From the NCBI GenBank assembly GCA_026168455.1, contig CM047428.1, forward strand, positions 22,286,759 through 22,350,758: a DNA stretch of 64,000 nt. Direction: 5' to 3'. Positions 46,801-58,414 of this stretch are shown here, one piece after another. Below the pieces are notes generated by a model that searched no databases, was not told where the DNA came from, and was given only the letters and a program-made list of their open reading frames with translations. The DNA comes from Theocolax elegans (Eukaryota > Arthropoda > Insecta > Hymenoptera > Cerocephalidae). A program made the translations under genes and the position numbers. Numbering within the stretch: position 1 is the first letter of the stretch; each line of letters starts with the position of its first letter.

Positions 46801-48958
46801 TCAAATTTTCAGGGATCGTTCAATTAATTGGTTTTAATTCTTTGTCGACCAGTGTCTTTGTTTCCAAACACAAGATTAACATAAACAACTTTTAAATATA
46901 AGCATAAAATGATCGTCTATAATTTAAAAAAAAATTAGAATCAGCATTTTGGATTTCTTCATCTTTGATGATCGTTACATACTTATACCATTCCGAAATC
47001 AATCTCTTTGCGTCAACTACGGAAAGCAGCTTTTTAACAAAATCATATTCATAAAAATACATCCGATAAAATACATAAAAAATAAGCAAACACTAAAAAT
47101 ATTTATAACTTTTAATACATTCAGTATTATCTAAACATTTACGAGTACTCACTTAAGAGGTAAATTCCGTTGATAAGTCGTACCATTCGCTTCCAGAGGT
47201 GGTAATTTGATCGTCAATGCTGTCACGTAGTACATTACATTGGCAGCAAAAGTTGAAAATAAATACATGTTGTAAATTTTCCGAACCTTTTTTACAAATG
47301 CGATCACCGTGTACTTTTCACTAATACTAAAATTATTCCACATATCCCGAAGTTCTTCAAACACATCCCTGAATTCCTTTCGATGTGGAATTAACATATA
47401 ATACCTCGTCACCATACTGCAAGCCACTACCATTTCCCCAAAACTATCCAATATTAAACTGCCCTAAAATATATGAATTTTATTTACATTTTTGATATTA
47501 ACATTATATTAAAGATCGTTGGCTGGTACTGAATTCCGGTTTTGAATATATTTATAGGACTTAACAGGCCTTCATTTGCATTTTTAATAAGGTTATGACA
47601 TTTCTCAATAGATTTTTTTCTTTAAGCATTTACAAATCTTATTTAAATTTGAATTAAAAATCTGAAAAAATTCATATGGGTAGTTTAAAACAAAAGCGAG
47701 GACTCATATTTTGATTTTTTATGAAAACATAAATTTGTTAATAATAATTGACTAAACAATTTTTATTTAAAACATGCCTAAGGGTACATTCAAGATTTTT
47801 TCAAAAATTAATTATTTTTATTTATTGCAAAATATTAAAAATGACCATTTTCTGAATTCGATATATCCCCTTAAAGAGTAAATCAATAAACCGCAATTTT
47901 CGTTTTTTCAATAAAATTTTCAATCGAAAAGTGTAGAATCACACTTTAGATGCAAACTTATAATAATTTTTTACTCAAACAAATTTTTAGACCAGAAATT
48001 ATAATCGTCCGTTATACTGATATTACATTGAAATACTCAAATTTTTTCAGATTTTTAAACGAATAATTACCGACCGAAAATTGTTTATTCAATTATTATT
48101 ATCAAATTTATTTTTTCTTAAAAAATCAAAACTTTTCATGCCCTCGCTTTTGTTTTAATCTACCCATATGAATTTTTTCAGATTTTTAATTCAATATTTC
48201 CAAAATAATTCTCATGTTGAAAGGTTTAGATCCCTCTAACTTGGTTACGACTTGGGTCTCGTTGAGTCAAATGACATTTTCCCTCAAAATCAAATAACAA
48301 TTTTTCATTCGAATTGAGTAATTTTCCACTTAATTAAAATAAAATTCCGACTCGATACTAATTAATATAAAAAAATTTTTTTAAAATAATATAAATTATA
48401 TTATTTTTTTGATAATTTATAATTATATAAATAATTTATAAGAAAAAGTCAAATTGAGTACTTATTCATTAAAATCAGAAAATTTATGTTATGTTTACAA
48501 TTATGATTCTCCTTCTTAATCTCGACATTTGACTTGATTAAAATAAAATTCCGTCTCGACATACCAAATGACAATTTGTCATTTTAAAGTAAACAATTTA
48601 TAAGAAACTTAAGATTGTCTTCTAGTGTCTAAAACTTATATATTTAATTATATCACAATAAAATCTTTCTCAACTTTTCGTTAAAAAAAATTCAAATAAC
48701 GCTAACATTCGAACAATTTCTGTATACTAAAAAATATCAAACAAAGACATTACCTACCTGAAACAACCGATTGACCGGATACACACAGTAAACACTGATA
48801 TTTAAAAACCCAGTGAATATAAAAAAACTGATAAAAATTTTACTCGGCAGAAAATTGTAACTCCTCCCCTTGAACGGTAAAATACCGATAATTTTCAAAA
48901 AAAACGAGTAGGGCATTGTGACGTTATCGAAATCAATCATTACGTCATCTCGACGCAT
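37753..48958 (-). CDS. Odorant receptor B (7tm_6 family), seven coding exons
   Basis: Coding exons, in order: 48958-48758, 47463-47153, 46444-46193, 46093-45994, 45910-45815, 38041-37886 and 37806-37753; in total 389 codons plus a stop. All borders are GT-AG and the phases agree. The product resembles insect odorant receptors: seven-pass membrane proteins with inverted topology that form ligand-gated cation channels with the co-receptor Orco in sensory neuron dendrites. Support comes from the typical length, several hydrophobic segments (FISFFIFTGFLNISVY; LFFVQVLCTGYIISVIGIQ), the TYCS-type end of exon 6 and the C-terminal ISFFTVLRNL. Start chosen: ATG at 48958, which gives a first exon of the same length as in the tandem paralogue. 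No stop or frameshift is seen. Intron 5 (7.8 kb) holds a Gypsy insertion in the opposite orientation. Confidence 0.88.
37886..38041 (-). CDS. OR-B exon 6
   Basis: 156 nt, SAGVSTAAYFASFPW...LSLETYCS, donor TCC|GTAAGC. Differs from OR-A exon 6 at five of 52 residues. Confidence 0.9.
38042..40583. other. OR-B intron 5, part downstream of the Gypsy insertion
   Basis: AT-rich. A GC-shifted stretch at about 38900-39460 with overlapping frames on both strands looks like an unidentified repeat. A short ATTGATTGA-type simple repeat is at 40260-40320. Confidence 0.45.
40584..40779 (+). repeat. 5' LTR of the intronic Gypsy element
   Basis: 196 bp. It lacks about 41 bases present in the 3' LTR (after GTGTGCG, before ATATAAATATACAC), so the two LTRs are not identical. 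Confidence 0.88.
41310..43500 (+). repeat. Scrambled tandem duplication in the gag-side interior
   Basis: A block starting GGCACCTATTGCTGTGCTTC occurs at 41310, 42165 and 43373. A block starting GACGACACTCTTCCGAGAAT occurs at 41824 and 43026, with a diverged copy at 41219. The copies differ by small indels. Minus-strand frames that repeat between copies are not genes. Confidence 0.8.
42862..42990 (+). pseudogene. Gag zinc-knuckle remnant
   Basis: The frame gives FRCYNCQ and, after a one-base shift near 42895, CRDHLSREC. Together these make a CX2CX4HX4C nucleocapsid knuckle, so an extra base has broken gag here. Confidence 0.6.
43513..44085. mobile_element. Palindromic MITE nested in the Gypsy element
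   Basis: Arms of about 225 bp: GAAAATATTTTAAATAAGAA at the left, complemented at the right, with a loop of about 120 bp at 43740-43858. No clear target duplication and no frame. Confidence 0.75.
44317..45205 (+). pseudogene. Gypsy integrase, frameshifted
   Basis: The zinc-finger Cys pair (CFHCV) and first catalytic Asp (HTIHIDHVDPF) are in one frame to 44514. From 44495 a second frame continues with VLIDNLTKYV, the second catalytic block ISNRGTSFTS (Asn where integrases have Asp) and HPQANGQVERVN (Glu). A TGA at 45203-45205 interrupts the tail, which continues in the same frame to about 45331. Family membership is clear; catalysis is excluded by the Asn and the frameshift. Confidence 0.82.
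45541..45777 (+). repeat. 3' LTR of the intronic Gypsy element
   Basis: 237 bp, followed directly by the target copy GTTC. Confidence 0.88.
45815..45910 (-). CDS. OR-B exon 5
   Basis: 96 nt, SDPSKYRLIPML...LLEE, donor GAG|GTGAGG. The 3' LTR of a Gypsy element starts only 37 bases into the following intron. Confidence 0.88.
45994..46093 (-). CDS. OR-B exon 4
   Basis: 100 nt; the acceptor TTAAG is weaker than in the paralogue but aligns with it base for base. Encodes KTLFFVQVLCTGYIISVIG. Confidence 0.82.
46193..46444 (-). CDS. OR-B exon 3
   Basis: 252 nt, acceptor CCACAG|ATGG, donor CA|GTAGGT. Encodes the long loop and a membrane segment (ELALPFIIMILSSYF), ending in HQRIL. Confidence 0.88.
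47153..47463 (-). CDS. OR-B exon 2
   Basis: 311 nt, acceptor TTTTAG|GGC, donor AA|GTGAGT, ends in phase 2. Encodes a membrane segment (GEMVVACSMVTRYY) and the YNMYLFSTFAANVMYYVTA segment. Confidence 0.88.
47650..48195. repeat. Foldback MITE in OR-B intron 1
   Basis: AAAAATCTGAAAAAATTCAT, then ATGGGTAG, at the left is mirrored at 48150-48195. CAAAAGCGAGG also pairs with CCTCGCTTTTG. Confidence 0.7.
48758..48958 (-). CDS. OR-B exon 1
   Basis: 67 codons from ATG to CAG|GTAGGT. Contains the first membrane segment and the conserved PVNRLFQ end. A TTG-started extension upstream is not used. Confidence 0.85.
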
Positions 48959-49620
48959 CCTCAGCAATACTTAACATTAAAAATCGTACATAATTAACAT
49001 TTGCCAACACAAATAAATCGTAATTTCTTAAAAAAAAGAAAAGATACTTTACGTTTTTGGCCAACGTGTGAAATCGACATCAACATTTTTCACCTTCTAT
49101 CGAAAAATTATTAAGTTACAACTTGCTCCTCTAAATGCATACTATATGTTTGTGAAATAAATAAAACTCCCGCGAGTTTGTGTGTTAGGATAAAACTCGA
49201 AGAATCTCATTACGGTGTGAATTATTGAATATCGAGATCTTCGAAATCTACACTCGATTGCAAAAGTGTTCAAGAATTTTTTCTACTCTTCTTTTTTTTA
49301 TAATTGTTTTTAGGATAGTTTTACGTTACTCTTCGAGCGCGTTATTGAAATGCACGATGTTGGAATTGACAAAATTCGATTCAATTCGATGAGCACGTTT
49401 CAGAAAAAAACGAGGAATTATGTTATTCGGAAATAAAAGCGAATGGTGACATCGCATACTTTTTGCCAAGGCGGTACACGCAAGGAAGAAAAAAATAGAA
49501 GCGCCTACATTGTCTACTACTATTCGTAAATAATGTATTGATCAATTATTTTTCTACGGAATCTTATGTAGTATTTCGAAAACGACAATAGACGATCGTT
49601 TCGCCGTCTGATACAAAAAT
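48959..49620 (-). promoter_or_regulatory. 5' flank of OR-B, homologous to the 5' flank of OR-A
   Basis: Shared blocks include ATCGACATCA, GAATATCGAGATCT, TACACTCGATT and ATGTATTGATCAATTATTTT, in the same order as upstream of OR-A. A 5' UTR exon with a donor (AAAAAC|GTAAAG near 49050) is likely. The duplication therefore carried the promoter. No TATA box can be assigned safely. Confidence 0.5.
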
Positions 49621-50597
49621 TCTAAATCCTTATTGTCATTCACAAATGAAGAAAATGATTTTTTATATATGGAAATTTTTGTGGTAAAAAGTATATGAAT
49701 TAAAATATTATTGTTTAATATTTTTTAAAGAATTCAATCAAGTATATGATACACCGTATTACAACTTTTTGATGTAATGCACTCAAGGATGGATGTGCCT
49801 TAGGAGAAATTTCATTGAATAAACTGAAATTTTAATAATAGTTATTTGTGCACTTAGGGAGTAAAATAGGCATTTATTTAGTAAAATAGGGCAGTAATTC
49901 ATCCAAGGGAATAATCGTCTTTTACTCCCGAAATGCATATAAAATTTTTCACCCTGATCATTTGAACAGTCACTTTTTGCAATATAACAATTAATTTTTT
50001 TAATTTTGAAATTGTTTTAATATTGTAAAATATTTTGATATATTTAATTTAAAATAATAAATAGAATGTTCTATTTATATAAAAATGCTAAACTAAGAAT
50101 TTAAAACTAAAAAATAAGTCTTTGATGAATAAAATGTGTCTTTGATAAATAAAATGTGTCTTGGTTGAATAAAATGGATCTACGGGGAATAAAGTGAGTC
50201 TGCGGGGAATAAAGTGATCAGAGGAATAAAATGCTATTTTACTCAATTCGTAGAGGTTAATAAAGTAGGCTTTTTAGATGACCAGAGTTAAAAAAAACAA
50301 ATTACAAACAATAATCTAAGTTGTTAAAAAACTATAAAACATTTTATCAATTATAGCAAATTAATATAATAAATAATTTTTTCTAAATTTTAACCCATTG
50401 AAAGACCAAAAAAACGTTTTTGTAATTATTAAATAATTAAACTTCCGTTTAACTATGGAAAATAAAATAGCTTTATTACTAATTAAAACGTAACGTTACA
50501 ATTATTTTAACAAAATATACTTTTCCTACTTTTCTTATAAGTATTACAATTACTAATTACTATACTTTGATAAAAATGTCGTTATTGCCAAACAAGT
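49621..50597. other. Intergenic DNA between the two receptors
   Basis: AT-rich. A minisatellite of about 20 bp (GAATAAAATGTGTCTTTGAT type) is at 50125-50230. A sequence shared with 4600-4670 (GCGGGGAATAAA, then AATAAAATGC and TTTTACTC) is at 50190-50260. Confidence 0.55.
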
Positions 50598-50651
50598 CTA
50601 GACCTTTAAATTCCTTAATACGGTGAAGAATGATATTGCGCTGGTAAACAT
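50598..50651 (-). CDS. OR-A exon 7 (C-terminus)
   Basis: 17 codons plus TAG, MFTSAISFFTVLRNLKV. Confidence 0.88.
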   Translation of the reverse strand: MFTSAISFFTVLRNLKV

Positions 50652-53600
50652 CTGAAATAAATAAGCAAAAAATTTTATTACAAATTAATTTTCGATGAAG
50701 TATAGATTATTCTTTTGTTTTTGACGAAATTATTTACAGTTACAATATGACTTATTTCGGTTATTTCGGTACAGTCAAAATTAAACACTCATTACGAAAC
50801 ATATAAAACACCCAAGAAGATGAAAAAATATTACAAAAAAATTTCGAGCATTGGCCACTTTTATAATCATTCCCATGGGTTAATACGACTGGCCTGAAAA
50901 AAATCTATTGTTCAATAAATATAAATTATAAAAATATTACCTCCTTGAAAAATCTGCACCTAAAAAGCCACACTACTTAAATTATTGTTCCCAAACTACC
51001 GACACTACTGAACACTCAATGAGAAACCGCGACGCAATCGTGAATTTTTTTAATTAACGTGCCGAGCAAGCTTCTGCTCTTCTTCAAACTTAAAAATATA
51101 AAATTTTTTTTCATTTTTTGTAATTGTTTCCGATTTATTACTAATTTTTTAGGTATTGGTTTTTTTAACATGTATTTGGAAACAAGTGTTTAATTTTGAC
51201 TGTAAGACCAAAATAATTGAAATTGTAACTACAGATATTACGACAGTCGACAAAAGAATTGGTTATTAAATTACTCACGGAACAGTACGTTTCGAGGGAT
51301 AATTTGATGACACCAATTGCTGTCAGTTGAACTGGGAGTTGTGATCTTATGATAGCGATCATCATGTTTTGGCTGATTTGGCGATTCACCCATGGGAATG
51401 ACGCAAAATACGCAGCCGTGGAGACACCGGCGCTCTGAAATTTGACCATTTTTTTTAGTTTTGAGGTTATGAATGTATGTTTTATAGGTTGTGATTATAA
51501 CCATTTTTTTATAGTTTTTGCTTGAAAAAGTTGGGTTATTCTTAATTTCGAATCGGTTGGGAAAATGCGTCGTATTAAGTAACAAAAATTTTTTATTCAT
51601 GTTCCATATTGGATATTAAGGATAGCGAGTTTAGGTTATGTAAAACACTTTTGTTGGGCAGGATAGAATTATAGATTTATTGGTCATAATGGACATTTTT
51701 CATGGTTTTATAAATTATTTTCGTATTATGGGGTATATGAACTATTGGCTTGTTGCCCGCATAATAATCAGAAAGTTTGGTTAAAGTTTATGTTTACATT
51801 ATAAATTTGGGCTTGACTTACGTGTCACACTTGTTATATAATTTCATAAATTATTTTTACTTTTAACTTAAATAGGGAAAAAATTTGTCTAAAGTGTAAT
51901 ACAAATGTAAAATAAATTTATCTGCACTTTATAAAGTTTCTTTTGAGGTTAAATAATTTTGTTATTCTGTTGTAAGAAGTATACATATATTAAGAATACA
52001 TAAATTAAAAATAGAAACAATGATTACCCGAATTACAATTTTTGCAAACTTAGTAAACAACACGAAACTTAGTATAAACATAATATAAACTTGAACTATA
52101 TTTTGATTTTGACCAAAAACATTACACAGATAAGATGTATTTTATAATTTTCCCTAATAAGAAACTGTTGTCAATAATGTAAGATGAAAACATTTTATGC
52201 GTTAAATTATTGACGAAATGGAGAATTTCTGGCTAAAAAGAAATCACGAATACTGTAATTTCTCATTATAATCCCTGACCCTATTGGAAATAAAATATCG
52301 AAAAATTAGTTAGTATCATTTTTTTGACAGAAACTATGAACTTGTTGGCTATTATATGGCCGACTGTCTGTTATAGAAAAACATTTAGAATACAAAGTAT
52401 TTGTGAAATGTTTTCTAGTCCCAAACCATCCGTTTGACCAAAAATGATTAATAAGCTTTGCCAAAAAATGGTTTCACCTAATCTCACAATTCTTAATTTC
52501 GACTTGAATATTTTTCCAATAATATTGAGTGGCAAAATATTAACTATCGAAAACTGTACATTTTGAATCACATGAAACCATTTATTAGTTAAACTATGAT
52601 AAGTTATAAAATTACTGGTCAGTATTAGTTAAGTAAACAGTTGAAGGTAAACATAGTTTTAAATTTATTATATTACCCCTTCTGAAAATATATAAAAACA
52701 GATGATTATGAAGTAAGAAGGAAATATGTGAGTTACATAAACCAAAAGAAAACGTTTTTATTAAGGTTAGGTCTAATCAATTATTGATTACAAACTCTGG
52801 ACATACACTGCCAGTCACATACTTTTAACCCCCCCCCCTGGAGCAAACTTGGATAAAGTTTAAAGTTTTGTATCGTTGAAAGAAATCATCGTACAAAAAC
52901 CAGTCAAAGACCATTTGAAAGCTTATTTTAATACCTTTCGATTCGACTGGGTCGCTTATATAAAATTCTATTTTTTGAAACTATTAAATAGCAATAAACT
53001 AGTTTTAAAAAACAAATTTTTGAACACCTTCTTAAATTCAATGCAGTTTTCAAAAGATTGACGAAACCAAAAAGTTATCCAGATAGATTTTTAGCTTTTT
53101 TTAAGAGCTTTCGACTGGTTTTTTTTCATTTTTGTAACTTTATTTTAATCAAAGTTACGGTAGTTTTTGCTCAAAAAAAGCCTTCTTTTAAATCTAAATA
53201 TATTAAAAACTTTTATAGATACAAAAAAATGATAATGAGAAAAAATGTCACTTTTTTAACGTAGAATACGAAAATCTTTTAAGTAAGATCAAACAAAAAA
53301 ATTTTTATTACCTATATTTTTTATAAGAACAATAAGATTTTTTTCAAAGATGATTTGAAATTTTGATTAAAATAAAGTTACAAAAATGAAAGAAAACCAG
53401 TCGAAAGCTCTTAAAAAAAACTAAAAATCTAACTGGATAACTTTTTGGTTTCGTCAATCTTTTGAAAACTTATGAATTTAAGAAGGTGTTCAAAAATTTG
53501 TTTTTTAAAACTAGTTTATTGCCATTTAATAGTTTCAAAAAATAGTATTTTATATAAGTGACCCAGGCGAATCGAAAGATATTAAAATAAGCTTTCAAAT

Positions 53601-56600
53601 GGTCTTTGGCTGGTTTTTGTACGATGATTTCTTTCAAAGATACAAAACTTTAAACTTTATCCAATTTTGCTCCAGAGGGGTAAAAGTAAGTGACTGGCAG
53701 TGTATTTTCCAATTATGAACTAAAAATGATTTGGTCGAGAATAGATCCAAACATTTATAGGGCCGTACAATGTCCAAAAAAATCCCGTCGATATATTCCA
53801 ATCAAACTCAAACAAATGTCCACTCAACATCGCGACAATCCATAAAACATTGACTCACCTCTTCTAACAAAATGTCAGGAGCCCACTGCACCACGTACAT
53901 TTGGATCAAGGCGAGCACCAGCATCGGGATTAATCTGTATTTACTTGGATCTGACTGAAACAAAAATTTTCAAATTTAAATTATTGATCGCAAAACTCAA
54001 ACTTCAAACTGCCATATTCAACTTACGCTCAACAGCTGTATCCCAATAACCGATATGATATATCCAGTGCAGAGAACCTGGACAAAGAACAACGTACGAC
54101 TAATTCGATCGACCCTCGCACACAAGCTGGATGAAAAAAAACAGATGGTGATAATTTTATTTTTTAACTATACTTTTCTAACATTATTCAACAATATCGT
54201 ATACCTACTATCGTAACCTTTTTTTGTTTTCCTAAGTAACAAATATTGAATAATCCGAAGATACGGATGTATTTTTCATTTTTCTTTTACCTTTCTCTTC
54301 TTTTTCATTTTTATTATTGTCAATTGCAATATATCATGTGCATGTTTAAAAAATATTAAAAATAAGCAAATTTTCTTTTTTTTACCAGATTAATCTCAAA
54401 AGCTTACGTTCTAAATAATGGCATTCCAAATCGTTCTTAAATAATGCGAATTTATTATTTATAAATTTTTTTTCTATAAAAGTACTACATAGCGTTTGCG
54501 ATCGCTGCGCTAACTTTTTCTCTTTCGTTACGGTAACTTTTCAAAATTTCATTCAGTCCGTCGCGATAGTATTGAACCTACTGAAGGATTCGCTGGTGGA
54601 TTTTCACAAAATCTTCCGATGATTTCTCTTCGAATTTTGTTGATTTTTCGGTCTCCCTGACGGCCAGCAGTCGATCTTGTAATATCCGAAAGTAACTGCT
54701 GATCACCATAATCAAGAACGGGAGTGCCAATTCCGTTCCTAAAATAATGACTGCGGTACCTTCGAACGCTAATATCTGCGTCATGAAGAAAAACTTGTAG
54801 CTCAGGGTTCGAGAATCGACTTCTTTGTACCATCTGTGGAACGTAGTTCTTTTTATAAATATATGTTGATGTTTTTATCAGACGCAGAAGTATTTTAAAT
54901 ACAGTAAATTTTAAGATATAAAAAAATTAATTTTGTCTTTAATAGACACTCGGAGACCAAGATTTTGTAAAGTGTAGATTAACATTTTCTAGTATAGGAT
55001 TTAATTTTAGAATATCATACTGACAGTCATTTTAACGGCAAGATTGATTCATATTTAGTTGCATAATGACGGTCATTTCTTTTTAAATTTGAATTGCATT
55101 CGACGTGTAATTTGGAAATCTGATTTGCTCCTATAAATATACAAATTTTGCTTATATATCAAAGTATAAGAAAATAACTTATAGAATTGTGATAAAAAAA
55201 TTTTGAGTCCGTTTTCCAAATTCGATTCCCGGTCTCTGTTGGTCGGTACAAGATACGCTATGTGGAGAACGCTATCGTTTGAATTCTTTTTAACAAGAGT
55301 CTTAAGTTCCCAAAAATATTAAATAGAAATAAAAAATAAACACTTTTAAATATTTATATGTGTATATAATATCGGTCTCACCGAACTAAATACTTTACTT
55401 TAGAGTAAAGCAGGCCTATTGTACTCTTTGCCCACTATGATTGGTGGAATTTCCCAGAGCACGGCCTTTTAAAAAAAAAAAAAAAGTTAGGTGAGACCGA
55501 TATTATATACACATATACATATTTACGAACGATAAATTCATTTACTTTTAAATATTATTCAAAAAATGTATGAACCAATTTTCCAGGTTTAGATTCTCAT
55601 TTTTAAACACAAATTTTATTGAATCAAAAGATATGGACTTTAGTAAATATTAAAAAAAATTTCAATTCAGTTTTCTACGGTTCAGTTTTGGTCGTTAATA
55701 ATTTGTTAAAAAAAACTTTAGATTCTGGTTTCCAGAGTTTGATTCCAAGTCTCCATTAATAAATACAAGCATCTTCATATATTTTTAATCTGAAAAACTG
55801 CATTTCATTAGGCTGCGTCCAGGCCAATCCAGTACCAACCCGTACTGATCCGCTCTGTTGTGTGCCGTGTTGTCCTTTCCAATTTTGCAAACGCCTGTGT
55901 AAAAAATACACTGAGAAAAGTCATTCTTTGGGATACATAAGCTTCCTTAAGAAATGTGGATAGTAATACGGCTATTATTACTAATAATTTATTTGTATTA
56001 TAATTAATATCAAATAAAAGTTTTCCTTGCAATTCCAAATTTTCTAAAAACTATTAAGAAATCGACATTTGGTAGAAATGAAATAAAATTTTATGCTACG
56101 AAATTTATGGTTTCTTTGAATGAAAGAATCGTATTTCTCAGTGTGCTCCAAGTTTGTGTACTCTTATAAACTTTTGGAGTAAAATAAAAATTAAGATATT
56201 AAAACTGTAACCATATAGAAAATAAAGTATTATACACAAGAAAGTAAAAAAATAAAATTTTTACAGGAGCAGTTTCGTCAATGGAGATGATATTAATTCT
56301 TTACTTAATAATATCTAATTAATAATTTTTAAGGGGTCTAATATTAATCTGAACACTGAGAAAAATTTGCTCTAGTATAAATTACCATTAAAATAGCAAT
56401 TTTTACTAAAAATTTTTTCTCAATGAAGAGGCGATTATAAGTCAGGTTGAATGCCCAAATTTTTTTCCTTTTTGCTTAATTTTTGTTATTACTTTTACTT
56501 TGTTTATGCTTAATATTTTACTTTTTTACAATTCATGGACTATGAGACCAAAATAATTATGTTTTAATTTATATTAATCAACAGTCGACATTAGAATTAA

Positions 56601-58414
56601 TAATTTTTATTATATACATAACTATATAGATACATGTATATAATTGTTATAATTTACAGTTTTAATCTTATAGTAATTAAGATTTTACTCCAAACGTTTT
56701 TAAAAAAGTACATAAAATTGTAACACGTTTTACACAGCCATAGGTACATTGATGCAAAAGATGCGTTTTCCATCTCCAAAATTGGAAAAGACAACACCGC
56801 ACAGAACAGGATGGAACAGCAGGACGGTGCATGAATAGGCCTTATGAAGACACATCCTTAGAACCATCCTTAAATTCGATTCCCAGTCTCCACCTATCAA
56901 ATCTTCATTCAACAAATGCCTATATGTTCACAAAAAAAATGGCACACTTGATAGATCAACGTTAAATAATACAAAACATATAGTCCACGAGTACTCACTT
57001 AAGAGGTAAATTCCTTTGATAAATCGTCCCATTCACTTCCAAAGGTGGTAATTTTACCATAACAGCTGTTACGTAGTACATAATGATACCGGCCAAAGTC
57101 GAAAATACATACAAATTGTAAATTTTTCCAGTTTTTCTGACAAACGCGAACACAGTGTACTTTTCATTGATGTTAAAATTATTCCACATTTCGCGGAGAC
57201 TTTCAAATACGTCCATGAATTCCGCTCGATGTGGAATAAGTATGTAATACCTTGTTACCATACTGCAAGCTACTACCATTTCTCCAATGGTGTCTAACAC
57301 TAAGCTACCCTAGTGTTTTGCAAACAATTTTGTACGTACGTGAATAAGTCAATAAATGTTATTAATACGTATAATCATTTTAAGGGGATGTCGGATATAA
57401 ATTACAGGGATCTACTTTTACCAACTCCATAATTCATGTTTAATATATTTTAAATTATAGATTTAAATAATTTGAAGAAATTTCAAAGCGTATAGGACAA
57501 GATAAAATAGTTACTGCGAATAAAAATATGCGTTTAATAATATTAATTGACTAATTAGAACCCAGTCGGTAAAAAAAATAGTTTATTATAGGCAACTTCG
57601 AAATTAACAAATTGATAATTTCATACAAATCGGGAAAAAGTTTAAAATATGTATTACTATTTTTTAATAAAAATAAAGTAAACAGCATATTGTCGGTAAA
57701 AAAAAAATTATCAAAAAATGATTGATTTAAAAATCTGAAAAAATTCGAAAAAAAAAGTTTGATGTACAATATTCCGGTAAAAAAATATCGTTTTTTTTAT
57801 AAAAATTAAATAAACGATACATCTTCGGTAAAACAAATGTCGATAACCGCAAAAAATAATTTACTTAAGAATTTGATAAATTTAAAAAGATAGTTTAGTG
57901 CAAATAGATAATTCCGATAAAACTGTTTCTTAAAAAAAAATAATTTTTCTCCATAAAATAACACAAACAACACACTGCCGGAAAAAACCTCTGCCAGTAA
58001 CTAAAAAAAGATAAAATTAAAAATCTAAAAAAAATGTAAAATGAAAGATTAAATTTTAATAAAAATCATTACTAAAAATCGAATAACAAAAACACGGTCG
58101 GTAGAATAAAAATTACCACTACCAGCACCTCAAAAATTAATTTAAACTAAAAAAAAGTCCTACTCGACATCCCCATAGAAATAAAAAAGAAAAAACACAA
58201 AGACATAACCTACCTGGAACAATCGGTTAACCGGATACACACTGTAAACAATAATATTCAAAAATCCAGTGAATATAAAAAACATAATGCAAATTTTACT
58301 CGGCAAAAAATCGTAACTCTTCCCTTTGAACGGCAAAATACCGGTAACCCTTAAAAAATACGAGTAAGGCAGCGTCACCTCGTCGAAATCATGCGACTCG
58401 TCTACTCCACTCAT
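50598..58414 (-). CDS. Odorant receptor A (7tm_6 family), seven coding exons
   Basis: Coding exons, in order: 58414-58214, 57309-56999, 54833-54582, 54126-54027, 53954-53859, 51434-51279 and 50651-50598. Lengths and phases are identical to OR-B, 389 codons plus TAG. Protein similarity is high throughout (three changes in the 32-residue exon 5, none in exon 7), so the pair arose by tandem duplication. The family role is odorant-gated channel subunit with Orco in antennal sensory neurons; the ligand cannot be told from sequence. ATG at 58414 is preceded by a probable 5' UTR intron (donor GTATGT at 58486, acceptor TATAG at 58420). No lesion is seen. Introns carry several MITEs. Confidence 0.9.
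51279..51434 (-). CDS. OR-A exon 6
   Basis: 156 nt, acceptor TTTCAG|AGC, donor TCC|GTGAGT, ends LSLETYCS. Confidence 0.9.
52806..53702. mobile_element. TA-flanked foldback MITE in OR-A intron 5
   Basis: The tips CACTGCCAGTCAC and GTGACTGGCAGTG are flanked by TA (52804-52805 and 53703-53704). The arms are about 390 bp with scattered differences. TA target and tip style suggest a Tc1/mariner-related non-autonomous element. Small frames at 52876-53264 are arm translations. Confidence 0.75.
53859..53954 (-). CDS. OR-A exon 5
   Basis: 96 nt, acceptor TTTCAG|TCA, donor GAG|GTGAGT. Confidence 0.88.
54027..54126 (-). CDS. OR-A exon 4
   Basis: 100 nt, acceptor ATCCAG|CTT, donor AGC|GTAAGT. Encodes RTLFFVQVLCTGYIISVIG. 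Confidence 0.87.
54582..54833 (-). CDS. OR-A exon 3
   Basis: 252 nt, WYKEVDSRTLSYKFFFMTQ to HQRIL, donor CA|GTAGGT. Confidence 0.88.
55351..55520. repeat. Small MITE in OR-A intron 2
   Basis: Near-perfect 27-bp ends (ATATAATATCGGTCTCACC and complement) about 165 bp apart, with a poly(A) run next to the right end. Confidence 0.7.
55810..56850. repeat. Possible 1-kb inverted-repeat element in OR-A intron 2
   Basis: GTGCCGTGTTGTCCTTTCCA near 55862 matches, in reverse, TGGAAAAGACAACACCGCAC near 56786. The end borders are unclear. Confidence 0.4.
56999..57309 (-). CDS. OR-A exon 2
   Basis: 311 nt, acceptor CACTAG|GGT, donor AA|GTGAGT. Same phase as in OR-B. Confidence 0.88.
57540..58150 (-). 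repeat. Diverged tandem repeats of about 110 bp in OR-A intron 1
   Basis: Blocks such as CGGTAAAAAAA, then TCGAT/TAAAA, then AAATCTGAAAAAATT recur with much variation. AT-rich and non-coding. Confidence 0.45.
58214..58414 (-). CDS. OR-A exon 1
   Basis: 67 codons, MSGVDESHDFDEVTLPYSYF to PVNRLFQ, donor CAG|GTAGGT. Confidence 0.88.
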
